Origin: Actinomycetota bacterium
Lineage (GTDB): Bacteria; Actinomycetota; Thermoleophilia; Solirubrobacterales; Solirubrobacteraceae
NCBI GenBank assembly: GCA_018268595.1
Contig: JAFDWH010000021.1
Coordinates: 1 to 64,000 of the forward strand
Length of the DNA: 64,000 bases
Reading direction: 5' to 3'
Position 1 is the stretch's first letter. Every line of letters starts with the position of its first letter. The position numbers were made by a program, and so were the translations under genes. The notes beneath the pieces were generated by a model that saw only the letters and a list, made by a program, of their open reading frames with translations, made no database searches and had not been told where the DNA came from. Below are positions 42,486 to 53,130 of the stretch, one piece after another.

Positions 42486-43864
42486 GCGGCGGCGTCGTGG
42501 GCAGCGCGGCCGCCCGCGCGCTCGCCGCGCGCGAGGCGCTGCTCGCGCACCCGCGCCACCTCGTCCTCGCCGCGCTCGTCGGCGGGCTGCTCGCCGGTCC
42601 GCACGCGGCGGCGCCCGTCGTCGTGCTGCTCGCGCTCGCGGCGGCCGGGCTCGCCGGGCGCCCGGTTCCGGCCGCGCTGGCGGCGCTCGCCCTGCTCGCC
42701 GGCGCGCTCGGCGCCCACGCGCGGCTGACGGCGCTCGACCGCACGCAGCTCCCGCCGCTGCTCGGCACCACGGCGACCGCGCGCGTCGTGCTGCTGGAGC
42801 AGCCGCGGCCGGTGCGCTTCGGCCGCACGGCGCTTGCGCGGCTCGACCAGCGCGGCGGCGAGCGGCTGCTGCTGCGGATCGGCCAGGACGTCGCGTGGCC
42901 GCCTGCGCCGACCGGCGCGATCGTGCAGGTGCGCGGCCGGCTGCACGCGCTCGGCCCGTTCGAGCGCCACTACGCACGCCGCGGTGCGCACGCCGCGCTC
43001 ACGCTCGACGCCGCCGTCGCGACCGGCGCGCGGCGCGGCGGCCTCGCGGGCCTGGTCGACGGCATCCGCACGCGCGCCGAGCGCGCCCTGAGCGCCGGCC
43101 TCCCGCCGGCCCAGGCGGCCCTGCTGCGCGGCATGACGCTCGGCCAGGACGAGGCGCTCGACGCGCGCACGCGCGAAGAGTTCCGCGCTGCCTCGCTCGC
43201 GCACGTGCTCGCCGCCAGCGGCCAGAACGTCGCGCTGCTGCTGGCTCTCGCGCTGCCGCTGCTCGCGTGGGCCGGTGCCGGCCTGCGCGGCCGGCTGCTC
43301 GGCGGGATCGCGCTGATCGCGCTGTACGTGCCGCTCGCCGGCGCCGGCCCGTCGATCCAGCGCGCCGGTGCGATGGGCGCCGCCACGACCGTCGCCGCGC
43401 TCGCCGGCCGACCCGCGTCGCGCTGGTATGCGCTGCTGCTGGCCGCCGCCGCGACGCTCGCGCTCAACCCGCGCGCGAGCGGCGACCCCGGCTGGCAGCT
43501 CTCGTTCGCCGCCGTCGTCGCGATCGCGCTGCTCGCGCCGACCACGCGCCGCGCGCTGCTCGCCCGCCGCGTCCCGGCGCCGGTGGCGGACGCGACCGCG
43601 ATGTCGCTCGCGGCGACGCTCGGCACCGCGCCGCTGCTGGCGTGGCACTTCCACCAGCTCTCGCTCGTCGGCGTGCCGGCGAACCTGCTCGCGGCGCCGG
43701 CGATCGCGCCGATCACGTGGCTGGGGATGCTCGCCGGCGCGCTCGGGCAGCTCAGCCCGGCGCTCGCCGCGCCGCTCAACGGGCTCGACGCGTACCTGCT
43801 GGCGTACGTCGGCTGGGTCGCGCACGTCGCCGCCGGCGTGCCGCACGCGTCGCTGTCGTGGTGA
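42482..43864 (+). CDS. comEC: ComEC/Rec2-type DNA-uptake channel without metallo-beta-lactamase domain
   Basis: 460 residues. Membrane helices at the N-terminus, an external OB-like (DUF4131) part, then the competence domain: LLRGMTLGQDEALDARTREE and LAHVLAASGQNVALLLAL are its hallmark. The C-terminal metallo-beta-lactamase-like nuclease domain of longer ComEC proteins (about 700-800 aa) is missing; the protein ends shortly after the last helix. Forms the channel for single-stranded DNA entry. GTG 42482. Confidence 0.9.
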   Translation: MSGGVVGSAAARALAAREALLAHPRHLVLAALVGGLLAGPHAAAPVVVLLALAAAGLAGRPVPAALAALALLAGALGAHARLTALDRTQLPPLLGTTATARVVLLEQPRPVRFGRTALARLDQRGGERLLLRIGQDVAWPPAPTGAIVQVRGRLHALGPFERHYARRGAHAALTLDAAVATGARRGGLAGLVDGIRTRAERALSAGLPPAQAALLRGMTLGQDEALDARTREEFRAASLAHVLAASGQNVALLLALALPLLAWAGAGLRGRLLGGIALIALYVPLAGAGPSIQRAGAMGAATTVAALAGRPASRWYALLLAAAATLALNPRASGDPGWQLSFAAVVAIALLAPTTRRALLARRVPAPVADATAMSLAATLGTAPLLAWHFHQLSLVGVPANLLAAPAIAPITWLGMLAGALGQLSPALAAPLNGLDAYLLAYVGWVAHVAAGVPHASLSW

Positions 43865-43901
43865 GCCGGTCGCGGCCGTCGCGCCGCGTAGACTCGGCCG
43901 C

Positions 43902-44888
43902 GTGCCCGCGTTCAAGCCCGTCTATCTGATCCACGGCGACGACCACGGGCGGATCGCGGAGCGCCGCGCGAGATTGCGCGCGCTGGCCGAGGCCGAGAGC
44001 GGCCAGCAGGGGATCGAGCTGTTCGAGGGGGAGGGAGCGAGCGCCGACGCGGTCGCCGCCGCGCTGTCGGCGATGACGTTCGCGCTCGGCCGCCGCTTCC
44101 TGATCGTCGACGGCGTCGAGCGCTGGAAGGCGGCCGACGTGGCGCTGCTCGCGCCCGCGCTCGCGGCGATCCCGCCGGACACGACGATCGCCTTCTTCGG
44201 CCGCGAGGAGGGCCGCACGAAGGTCCCCGACGCGCTCGTGGAGGCGGTCCGCGCCGCCGGCGGCGACGTCAGCGCGGAGCAGAGCGTCAAGCCGTGGGAG
44301 CTGCCGAAGTGGGCGGCCGCGCAGGCTGCGCAGCTCGGGCTCGACCTGCACCCGGCGGCTGCGCGCGTGCTCGTGCAGCACGTCGGCGAGCGCCAGCAGC
44401 GCCTGCTGCGCGAGCTGGAGAAGCTCGCGCTCGAGCTGGGCGCCGAGCGCTCCGCGCCCGTCACGCTCGACGCCGAGCAGGTCGAGGAGATCACCGCCGG
44501 CTCGGCCGAGCGCAAGAGCTGGACGCTCGCCGACGCGCTCGTCGCCGGCGACGGCGCCGCCGCGACACGCACCTACTACGAGCTGCGCGCGCAGGGGGAG
44601 AGCCTCGGCGGCCTGCTCTACTGGATGGCGCGACGGCTGCGCGAGGCGCTCGACGTCGCCACGCGCCTCGCCGCCGGCGAGTCGGCCGCGCAGGTGCGCC
44701 GCGGGCTGCGGATGCCGCCGAAGGTCGCCGAGCGCTTCGTCGCGGACGTGCAGCGGACCGACGTCCCGGCGTTGCGCGACGCGCTCGCCACGATCGCCGA
44801 CGTCGAGCTGGCCTCGCGCGGCGGCATGCGCGGCGGCCTCGGCGAGGACACGCTCGCGATCGCGGCGATCGCGGCGATCGCCGCCTGA
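43902..44888 (+). CDS. holA: DNA polymerase III delta subunit
   Basis: 328 residues. Opens with FKPVYLIHGDDHGRIAERR, with the AAA-like fold of HolA lacking a real P-loop. KPWELPKWAAAQAAQLGL and HVGERQQRLLRELEKLAL are family-typical. Opens the sliding clamp during loading. GTG 43902 with TAGACT (43889-43894) 7 nt upstream. The C-terminus is a short direct repeat (AIAAIAAIAA). Confidence 0.9.
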   Translation: MPAFKPVYLIHGDDHGRIAERRARLRALAEAESGQQGIELFEGEGASADAVAAALSAMTFALGRRFLIVDGVERWKAADVALLAPALAAIPPDTTIAFFGREEGRTKVPDALVEAVRAAGGDVSAEQSVKPWELPKWAAAQAAQLGLDLHPAAARVLVQHVGERQQRLLRELEKLALELGAERSAPVTLDAEQVEEITAGSAERKSWTLADALVAGDGAAATRTYYELRAQGESLGGLLYWMARRLREALDVATRLAAGESAAQVRRGLRMPPKVAERFVADVQRTDVPALRDALATIADVELASRGGMRGGLGEDTLAIAAIAAIAA

Positions 44889-44938
44889 CCGCTGCCGCCG
44901 GGCTTGGGGAACCGCGCGCGCCTGCCGATAGGGGTCGG

Positions 44939-46663
44939 GTGAGCATCGAGACGCTGCCCGCCGGCTTGACGCCGCCGCCCGCGCGCGGGCGCTCGCATCT
45001 GCTGATCGGTGAGCTGATCGTGGAGCTCGGCTTCGCCAGCCGCGAGGCCGTGCACGACGCCGTCGGGACGGCGCGTGCGAGCGGCCGCCCGACCGGGCAG
45101 GTGCTCGTCGACGACGGCACGATCACGCCGGACCAGCTTGCGCAGGCGCTCGCCCGTCGCATCGGCCTCTACCACGTAGACCTCGCCCGCTTCCCGGTCG
45201 ACATGGGCGCCGCCAACCTGCTCGAGCCGAGCGTCGCGCGCCGCCACGGCGCCGTCCCGATCGGCTTCCTCGACGAGGCGCGCACGACGCTGCTCGTCGC
45301 GATGGCGGACCCCGCCAACGTGCTCGCGGTCGACGACATCGCGCTGCTGACCGGCTGCGAGGTGCAGCCGGCGATCGCCGCCGCCGGCGACGTGCTCGAG
45401 CTGACCGCGAAGCTCGATCGCTTCGGCGAGGCCGCCGAGCAGGCGGTCGCGGACAGCGGCGCGCACGACGAGGCCGACGTCGAGGACCTCGGCGAGGTCG
45501 TCGAAGAGGCGCCGGTCGTCAAGTTCGTGCACTCGATCATCGCCCAGGCGGTCGAGCGCGGCGCCTCCGACGTGCACGTCGCGCCGCACGGCGGCGAGCT
45601 GCGCGGCCAGTACCGCATCGACGGCGTGCTGTCGGACGCCTTCTCGATCCCCGCGCGGATGGCCCCGCACGTCATCTCGCGCATCAAGATCATGGCCGAC
45701 CTCGACATCTCCGAGCGACGGCTCCCGCAGGACGGCCGCCTGCCGTTCACGTTCGGCAGCCGGCGCGTGGACGTGCGCGTCGTGACGCTGCCGCTCGTCG
45801 ACGGCGAGTCGGTCGTGATGCGCATCCTCGACCGCGGCGGCGGCGCCGTCAGCCTCGACGACCTCGGCATGCTGGGCTCCGAGCGGGCCCGCTTCGAGGC
45901 CGCGATCGCCCGTCCCTACGGCGCGGTGCTGGTGACCGGCCCGACCGGCTCCGGCAAGACGACCTCGCTCTACGCGGCGCTGCAGACGCTGAACACGGGC
46001 GAGCGCTCGATCCTCACGCTCGAGGACCCGGTCGAGTACCGCGTCGCGGGCGTCAAGCAGATGCAGGTCAACGTGAAGGCCGGCGTGACCTTCGCGACCG
46101 GGCTGCGCTCGATGGTGCGCGCCGACCCGGACGTGATGCTCGTCGGCGAGATCCGCGACCGCGAGACGGCGCAGATCGCGATCGAGTCGGCGTTGACGGG
46201 ACATCTCGTGCTCTCGACGCTGCACACGAACGACGCGCCGACGGCGATCACGCGCTTGATCGAGATGGGGATCGAGCCGTTCCTGGTCGCCTCGGCGATC
46301 GACTGCGTCGTCGCCCAGCGGCTCGCGCGGCGGCTGTGCGAGCGCTGCCGCAGACCGGTGTCGCTGAGCGCGGAGGTGCTGCGCGCCAACGGCTTCCACG
46401 CGACCGGCGACGTGCACGCGTTCGACCCCGTCGGCTGCGGCACCTGCAACGGCAGCGGCTATCGCGGCCGCATCGGCATCTTCGAGACGATGCCGGTCAG
46501 CGACGCGATCCGCGACCACGTGCTGGCGCGCGACCCCGCGACCACGATCGCCGCGACCGCCGTCGCGGAGGGGATGCGCCGCCTGCGCGACGACGCGCTC
46601 GAGAAGATCCGCGCCGGCCTGACCTCGGCCGCCGAGGCGGCACGGGTCACGGTGGCCAGCTAG
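44939..46663 (+). CDS. PilB/GspE-type assembly ATPase
   Basis: 574 residues. N-terminal MshEN domain (LLIGELIVELGFASREAVHD), then the ATPase: Walker A GPTGSGKTT (Lys340), Asp box LTLEDPVEYRV, Walker B VMLVGEIRDRETA, His box LSTLHTNDAP. A zinc tetracysteine (CERCRRP, CGTCNGSGYRGR) confirms the PilB/GspE class. Powers extension of a type IV pilus or pseudopilus; next to comEA/comEC it suggests competence. GTG 44939 is the best start but lacks a clear signal. Confidence 0.9.
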   Translation: MSIETLPAGLTPPPARGRSHLLIGELIVELGFASREAVHDAVGTARASGRPTGQVLVDDGTITPDQLAQALARRIGLYHVDLARFPVDMGAANLLEPSVARRHGAVPIGFLDEARTTLLVAMADPANVLAVDDIALLTGCEVQPAIAAAGDVLELTAKLDRFGEAAEQAVADSGAHDEADVEDLGEVVEEAPVVKFVHSIIAQAVERGASDVHVAPHGGELRGQYRIDGVLSDAFSIPARMAPHVISRIKIMADLDISERRLPQDGRLPFTFGSRRVDVRVVTLPLVDGESVVMRILDRGGGAVSLDDLGMLGSERARFEAAIARPYGAVLVTGPTGSGKTTSLYAALQTLNTGERSILTLEDPVEYRVAGVKQMQVNVKAGVTFATGLRSMVRADPDVMLVGEIRDRETAQIAIESALTGHLVLSTLHTNDAPTAITRLIEMGIEPFLVASAIDCVVAQRLARRLCERCRRPVSLSAEVLRANGFHATGDVHAFDPVGCGTCNGSGYRGRIGIFETMPVSDAIRDHVLARDPATTIAATAVAEGMRRLRDDALEKIRAGLTSAAEAARVTVAS

Positions 46664-46682
46664 GCGCTGGCCAGCTAGGCGC
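46653..46682 (+). repeat. 15-bp perfect tandem duplication across the PilB stop
   Basis: TGGCCAGCTAGGCGC at 46653-46667 is repeated at 46668-46682. The first copy contains the TAG stop, so the second is untranslated. Looks like a recent slippage event. Confidence 0.85.
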
Positions 46683-46702
46683 GAGGCGCTACGCGAGCAG
46701 CG

Positions 46703-46972
46703 CTACGACTCGCGCGAGGCGAGCGTGCGCGCCGCGCGGGACTTCTTGCGCGCGCCCGTGTTCTTGTGCAGCGCGCCGCGCTTGACGGCCTTGTCGATCG
46801 TCTTGACCAGCTCGCGGTGGGCGGGCTCGGCGTCGGGGGCGTCGCCGCCCTCGCCGACCGCGGCCTCGAGGCGCCGGAAGAGGGTCTTGACCTTCGACGT
46901 GTAGCGGCGGTTCTCGAGCCGCTCACGCTCGGCGCGGAGGATGCGCTTCTTCTGCGAATGAATGTTGGCCAT
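46703..46972 (-). CDS. rpsT: 30S ribosomal protein S20
   Basis: 89 residues. MANIHSQKKRILRAERERLE and LHKNTGARKKSRAARTLA are the S20 termini; basic three-helix bundle binding 16S rRNA. TATAGT (47016-47011, minus) gives a 38-nt leader containing the hairpin CCGCGG-CCCTGA-CCGCGG. Possibly involved in S20 autoregulation. No Shine-Dalgarno. Confidence 0.95.
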   Translation of the reverse strand: MANIHSQKKRILRAERERLENRRYTSKVKTLFRRLEAAVGEGGDAPDAEPAHRELVKTIDKAVKRGALHKNTGARKKSRAARTLASRES

Positions 46973-46983
46973 GACGTAGAGAG

Positions 46984-47016
46984 GCCGCGGTCAGGGCCGC
47001 GGCGCGCCGTACTATA
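46984..47016. promoter_or_regulatory. overlapping divergent -10 elements and leader hairpin, rpsT / murJ
   Basis: TACTAT (47010-47015, plus; 9 nt to the murJ GTG) and TATAGT (47016-47011, minus; for rpsT) share five base pairs. On the rpsT side a 7-bp hairpin, GCCGCGG (46984-46990) with CCGCGGC (46997-47003), lies in the leader. Confidence 0.65.
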
Positions 47017-47024
47017 GCGCGCTC

Positions 47025-48659
47025 GTGACGACCGAGACGGAGACCCCCGCCACGCCCTCCGCCGAGCCTCCCGCCGAGCCGACCCGACGCGCCCGCGGCC
47101 TCGCGCGCAACACGGCGATCTTCTCCGTCGCGACAGGGCTCTCGCGCATCGCGGGGCTCGTGCGCGAGGTGATCGCGTCGAGCTACTTCGGCACCTCCGG
47201 CCCCTTCTCGGCCTTCACGATCGCGTTCCAGGTCCCGAACCTCGTCCGCAGCCTGTTCGCCGACGCGGCGCTCAGCGCGGCGTTCGTGCCGGTCTTCATG
47301 GAGCACATCGCGCACGGCCGCAAGCGCGACGCCGCCCGCCTCGCCTCGACGCTGCTGTTCGTGATGCTCGCGGCGCTCGGCGCGCTGACGGCGCTGTTCA
47401 TCCTGTTCGCGGGCGTGATCATGCCGCTGTTCACGGGCGATCAGTTCACGGCCGAGCTCGACCAGCTGACGATCGGGCTCTCGCGTGTGCTGTTCCCGAT
47501 CGTCCTGCTGCTCGGCATCAACGGGCTCGTCGTCGGGATCCTCAACTCGTACGAGCACTTCGCGATCCCGGCGATCGCGCCGCTCGTGTGGAACGTCGTG
47601 ATCGTCGCCGTGCTGATCGCGATCAAGCCGCTGTTCCACGGCCCGAACGAGATGTACGCGTACGCGATCGGCGTGCTGGCCGGCACGACCGTGCAGCTGC
47701 TGATGTCGCTGCCGATGCTGCCGCGCGTCGGCTTCCACTTCGAGTGGGCGTTCGAGTGGCGCGACCCGCACGTGGCGCGCGTCTTCCGGCTGATGCTGCC
47801 GGTGACGATCGGTCTCGGCGTGATCAACTTCGACCTGCTGATCAACTCCTCGCTCGGGACGCTCGTCTCCGAGCAGGCGCCGCGCGCGATCGACGCCGCG
47901 TTCCGCATCTACATGCTGCCGCAGGGCATGTTCAGCGTCGCGCTCGCGACCGTGCTGTTCCCGACGCTGAGCCGCTTCGCGGCGATGCACGACCTGCCGG
48001 GGCTGCGCCGCACGATGGCGTCCGGCGCGCGGCAGATCTACCTGCTGCTGATCCCGGCGGCGGTCTTCACGGCGGTGCTGGCGACGCCGATCACGCGGCT
48101 CGTCTACCAGCGCGGCGACTTCGGCGTGCACTCGACCGAGCTCGTCTCCTCGGCGCTCTTCTGGTTCTCGTTCAGCCTCCCGTTCGCGGGCGTGAACCTG
48201 CTGCTGACGCGCACGTTCTTCTCGCTGCAGCGGCCGTGGATCCCGACTGCGCTCGCGGTCGGCAACATGGCGCTCGACGTGGCCGTGAGCGTCGCGCTGT
48301 ACAAGCCGCTCGGGATCCCCGGCTTGGTGCTGGGAACGGTCGCCGGCAACGTCGCGATGACGCTCGGGCAGACGTGGCGGCTGCGCGGGCTGCTGGAGGG
48401 CTCGCTCGAAGGCCGCCGCACGCTCACCGCAGTCGCGCAGATGTGCGCCGCCTCGGCCCTGCTCGGCGCTGTCGCGTTCGGCGTGTGGTGGGGGCTCGAC
48501 CAGGCGCTCGGCCGCTCCCTGCCCGCGCAGATCGTCTCGGTCGGCACGGCGCTCGCGGCGGGCGTCGCCGTCTACGTCGGCGCGGTGCTGGCGATGGGAA
48601 TCCCCGAGGCGCACCAGATCCGCACGCTGCTCGCCGGTCGCTTCAAGCGCGGCGGCTGA
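47025..48659 (+). CDS. murJ: lipid II flippase MurJ
   Basis: 544 residues, about 14 helices, MOP superfamily. FSVATGLSRIAGLVREVIASSYFG with conserved Arg and Glu, FRNP-like FQVPNLVRSLFADAALSAAFVPVF and later RIYMLPQGMFSVALATVLFP are MurJ/MviN features. Flips lipid II across the membrane, completing the pathway of the dcw enzymes. GTG 47025 is likely near-leaderless. A strong terminator follows 57 nt after the stop. Confidence 0.94.
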   Translation: MTTETETPATPSAEPPAEPTRRARGLARNTAIFSVATGLSRIAGLVREVIASSYFGTSGPFSAFTIAFQVPNLVRSLFADAALSAAFVPVFMEHIAHGRKRDAARLASTLLFVMLAALGALTALFILFAGVIMPLFTGDQFTAELDQLTIGLSRVLFPIVLLLGINGLVVGILNSYEHFAIPAIAPLVWNVVIVAVLIAIKPLFHGPNEMYAYAIGVLAGTTVQLLMSLPMLPRVGFHFEWAFEWRDPHVARVFRLMLPVTIGLGVINFDLLINSSLGTLVSEQAPRAIDAAFRIYMLPQGMFSVALATVLFPTLSRFAAMHDLPGLRRTMASGARQIYLLLIPAAVFTAVLATPITRLVYQRGDFGVHSTELVSSALFWFSFSLPFAGVNLLLTRTFFSLQRPWIPTALAVGNMALDVAVSVALYKPLGIPGLVLGTVAGNVAMTLGQTWRLRGLLEGSLEGRRTLTAVAQMCAASALLGAVAFGVWWGLDQALGRSLPAQIVSVGTALAAGVAVYVGAVLAMGIPEAHQIRTLLAGRFKRGG

Positions 48660-48694
48660 GCGGCGGACGCCGCCCGCGACCATCAGGTCGTGTG

Positions 48695-49333
48695 CTACCG
48701 TTTGCCTCTGGACCACCCGGCGCCTTCGAGCGCCGGGTCTTTTTTTGGCCAATCGAGCTGCGTGAGCTGCTTGGCGCCGAGTCGCCCCGCCCGCGCGAAC
48801 GCTTCGTCAAGGCGCGCGTCGAGCCACTCCCGTCCCTCGTGCGAGAGGCGCACGGCCGGCTGCTGACGGTAGGCCGCGCGCGGGTCGACGTTGCCGCGGC
48901 CGATGAGCGCGTTGCGCTGCGTCGTCGCGAACGCCTCGGCGCCGAGCGCGTCCATCAGCTCGCCGAGCGAGACCGCGTCGGCCAGCGTGCCCGCGATGAA
49001 CTCGCCGTCCCGCACGCGGACGTAGTGAGGCCAGCGCGCCTTCCAGGGACGCAGCGCGAGGTCCTCGGCGCTCGCGTCGTCGCGCCCCTCGACGTACGCG
49101 AGCGCGAGCGCGCGGCCGAACACCGCGATGTCGGCCGTTCCGCGGCGTGAGACGAGCTGCGCCATGAACATCCGATCGCCCTCGCGCACGCTGCGCGGCC
49201 GCCGGCCCGCGGGGTACGTCCCGGCCCAGTGCGCGCCCGTTCGCGCCAGCACGTCGAGCACGGAGGCGTCCCACGCCGTCCGCGTTCCAGCTCGGCCGAA
49301 GAACTTCACGAACGCCGCCTGCATCGCTCCCAT
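48695..49333 (-). CDS. conserved protein of unknown function (possibly PUA/EVE-like)
   Basis: 212 residues. [40 protein letters not shown] and [13 protein letters not shown] are the most regular parts. The WPHYVRV segment vaguely resembles EVE/PUA-like RNA-binding folds, but I do not recognise the family firmly. Convergent with murJ; the murJ terminator stem lies inside its last 15 codons. Starts back-to-back with lepA, 18 bp apart. Confidence 0.6.
   Translation of the reverse strand: MGAMQAAFVKFFGRAGTRTAWDASVLDVLARTGAHWAGTYPAGRRPRSVREGDRMFMAQLVSRRGTADIAVFGRALALAYVEGRDDASAEDLALRPWKARWPHYVRVRDGEFIAGTLADAVSLGELMDALGAEAFATTQRNALIGRGNVDPRAAYRQQPAVRLSHEGREWLDARLDEAFARAGRLGAKQLTQLDWPKKDPALEGAGWSRGKR
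48716..48746 (+). terminator. intrinsic terminator of murJ
   Basis: CCCGGCGC (48716-48723), loop CTTCGA, GCGCCGGG (48730-48737), then TC and seven T residues (48740-48746). The only canonical U-tract terminator seen in the window. TACCGT (48696-48701) upstream could start a very short RNA ending here. Confidence 0.88.
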
Positions 49334-49351
49334 CTACCCTGTGTCCCGCCC

Positions 49352-51160
<1,809 letters not shown>

Positions 51161-51164
51161 GCGC

Positions 51165-52133
51165 ATGGTGCCCGGCCTGCTCGAACGGCTGGGGGTCGCG
51201 ACGCCCGTCGTGCAGGCGGGGATGGGCGGCGGGATCAGCCGCCACGAGCTGGCCGCGGCGGTCTCGGAGGCCGGCGGGCTCGGCACGATCGCCGTCAACG
51301 GCGCCGCGGCGATCGAGCGCGAGCTGCGCGCGGCGCGGGCGCTGACGGGCAGGCCGCTGGCGGTCAACCTGCTGCTGCCCTTCGCGCGCCGCGACTGGTT
51401 CGAAGCGGCTGCGCAGGCGGACGTGGTCGTGACGTTCTGGGGGAGGCCGCGGCGCCGCACGCCCGGCGTGTGGCTGCACCAGTGCGGCTCCGTCGAAGAG
51501 GCGCGGGCGGCGGCTGCGGCCGGCGCCGACGGGCTGATCGTGCAGGGCGTCGAGGCCGGCGGCCACGTGCGCGGGACGTTGCCGGCGCACGAGCTGCTCG
51601 CGCGCGTGCGCGACGCGCTCGTGGCGGGCGCGCCGCCGCTGCTGCTGGCGGGCGGGATCGCCGAGCGAGGCGACGTGACGGCGGCGCTTGACGCGGGTGC
51701 GGTCGCCGCGGTCGCCGGCACGCGCTTCCTGCTCTCGCACGAGAGTCGCGCCCACGCCGACTACCGCCGGCGCCTGCTCGACGCCGACGCGACGCTGCTG
51801 ACGGAGCTGTTCGGATTCGGCTGGCCGGCACCGCACCGCGTGGTGCACAACGCCGCGACCGGCCACTGGCTGCGCGGCGGGAAGCGCGCCCCGCTCGCGC
51901 TGCGCGCGCTCAACCGCGCGAGCGGGATCGGCGCGCGCCGGGTCCCACCCGCCGTGCAGGCGCGCTTCGCGCGAGCCCAGCGCCCGGAGGGTCGGCTGCT
52001 GTCGCCCGTGCCGCCGACCGACGACGGGCCGCCGCGGCTCGTCGAGGCCGGCCCGCTCTACGCCGGCGAGACGGTCGCGCGGATTCGCGACGTGCGCTCC
52101 GCCGCGGAGCTGGTCGCGGCGCTCACCCCGTAG
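51165..52133 (+). CDS. nitronate monooxygenase family protein
   Basis: 322 residues. FMN-binding barrel: TPVVQAGMGGGISRHELAAAV, LIVQGVEAGGHVRG and LLLAGGIAERGDVTAALDAGA then GTRFLLSHES. Starts 4 nt after lepA, so probably co-transcribed with it, although no functional link is known. Shorter and diverged from the paralogue at 701-1744. Confidence 0.85.
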   Translation: MVPGLLERLGVATPVVQAGMGGGISRHELAAAVSEAGGLGTIAVNGAAAIERELRAARALTGRPLAVNLLLPFARRDWFEAAAQADVVVTFWGRPRRRTPGVWLHQCGSVEEARAAAAAGADGLIVQGVEAGGHVRGTLPAHELLARVRDALVAGAPPLLLAGGIAERGDVTAALDAGAVAAVAGTRFLLSHESRAHADYRRRLLDADATLLTELFGFGWPAPHRVVHNAATGHWLRGGKRAPLALRALNRASGIGARRVPPAVQARFARAQRPEGRLLSPVPPTDDGPPRLVEAGPLYAGETVARIRDVRSAAELVAALTP

Positions 52134-52146
52134 CGATCCCAACGTA

Positions 52147-52163
52147 AAACCAACATCTGGTTT
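52147..52163. other. short inverted repeat before the deacetylase gene
   Basis: AAACCA (52147-52152), ACATC, TGGTTT (52158-52163), in an unusually AT-rich patch 17 nt before the ATG. TTGACA follows at 52162. Candidate operator. Confidence 0.4.
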
Positions 52164-52179
52164 GACAGGATCGGGCCCG

Positions 52180-53130
52180 ATGGCGGGCTTCGGGGAGCAG
52201 GAGCGGCGTGCCCGGCGCGACGTCTCGCGGCGGCGAACGCGGCGACGGCGACGGGCGACGGCGGCGCTCGCTCTGCTCGTCGCGCTGTCCGGCACGATCG
52301 TGGCGACCGAGGCGCGCGGCGGCCATGCGCGGCGCAGCCGCTCGCGGCGAGCCGCCGTCGGCGTGAGCGTCTCCCGGAGCGGCACGGCGCTCCTCACCGG
52401 CAGGACGCGAGCGCTCTCGCCGCCGCCGCCACGGCAGGTCGTTCGCCTCGGCGCGATCCCGGCGTCGCGCCCCGGCCGGGCGAGCGTGTTCCTGCACGGC
52501 CCCGCGCGCGGCCGCATGGTCGCGCTCACGTTCGACGACGGCTTCTGTCCGAGTTGCGTCGCACGGATCGTGAGGACGCTGCTGCGCACGGGTGCGCACG
52601 CGACCTTCTTCCCGAACGGGCGCTACGCGGCCTCGTGGGACCCGCAGGCGGCGAAGATCCGCACGCTCGTCGCGCGCGGACAGGTGATCGTCGGCAACCA
52701 CACCTTCCATCACGTCGACGCGCCGGTCGTCGGAGCGGCCGTGTTCGGCGCCGACCTGCAGGAGAACGAGCGGTGGATCGAGCGCACCTTCGGGCTCACC
52801 GGCCGTCCCTTCCTGCGGCCGCCCTACGGCGCCTACGACGGCGGCACGCTCGCGGCAGCGGGCGCCGCCGGCTACACCCGCGTGATCATGTGGTCCGGCA
52901 CCGTGGCGGACTCCAGCCTGCGCACGATCTCTTACATCCTGCACGCGATCAGAATCTGGGCGAGACCCGGCGCGATCATCCTCATGCACGGCAACTACCC
53001 GCCGACGTCGATCGCGCTGCCGCGGATCCTTGCGCTGCTGAGACGGATGCGCCTGCGGCCGGTGACGGTCGCCGAGCTGCTCGGCGGCTCGCCGTATCGG
53101 CCGGCGAAGCCGGCATCATCCGTGCCGTGA
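52180..53130 (+). CDS. membrane-anchored or secreted polysaccharide deacetylase
   Basis: 316 residues. Very basic N-terminus followed by a hydrophobic segment (about 28-43, ATAALALLVALSGTIVAT), then a NodB domain: MT1 ALTFDDGF, MT2 GNHTFHH (metal-binding His), MT3 RPPYGAYD, MT5 IILMHGN. Deacetylates cell-wall or other GlcNAc polymers outside the cell. ATG 52180 preferred; TTG 52162 is possible. GTGA overlap with the next gene. Confidence 0.88.
   Translation: MAGFGEQERRARRDVSRRRTRRRRRATAALALLVALSGTIVATEARGGHARRSRSRRAAVGVSVSRSGTALLTGRTRALSPPPPRQVVRLGAIPASRPGRASVFLHGPARGRMVALTFDDGFCPSCVARIVRTLLRTGAHATFFPNGRYAASWDPQAAKIRTLVARGQVIVGNHTFHHVDAPVVGAAVFGADLQENERWIERTFGLTGRPFLRPPYGAYDGGTLAAAGAAGYTRVIMWSGTVADSSLRTISYILHAIRIWARPGAIILMHGNYPPTSIALPRILALLRRMRLRPVTVAELLGGSPYRPAKPASSVP

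Noticed and set aside
39039-42977. Minus-strand open frame of 1312 codons over leuS and comEA
   Set aside because: Complement of conserved genes; low-complexity Arg/Ala/Val sequence with no domain. High GC removes stop codons from this frame.
52162-52179. TTG at 52162 as the deacetylase start
   Set aside because: It lies in a TTGACA within an inverted repeat that looks like promoter or operator DNA; ATG 52180 precedes the basic signal-anchor directly.
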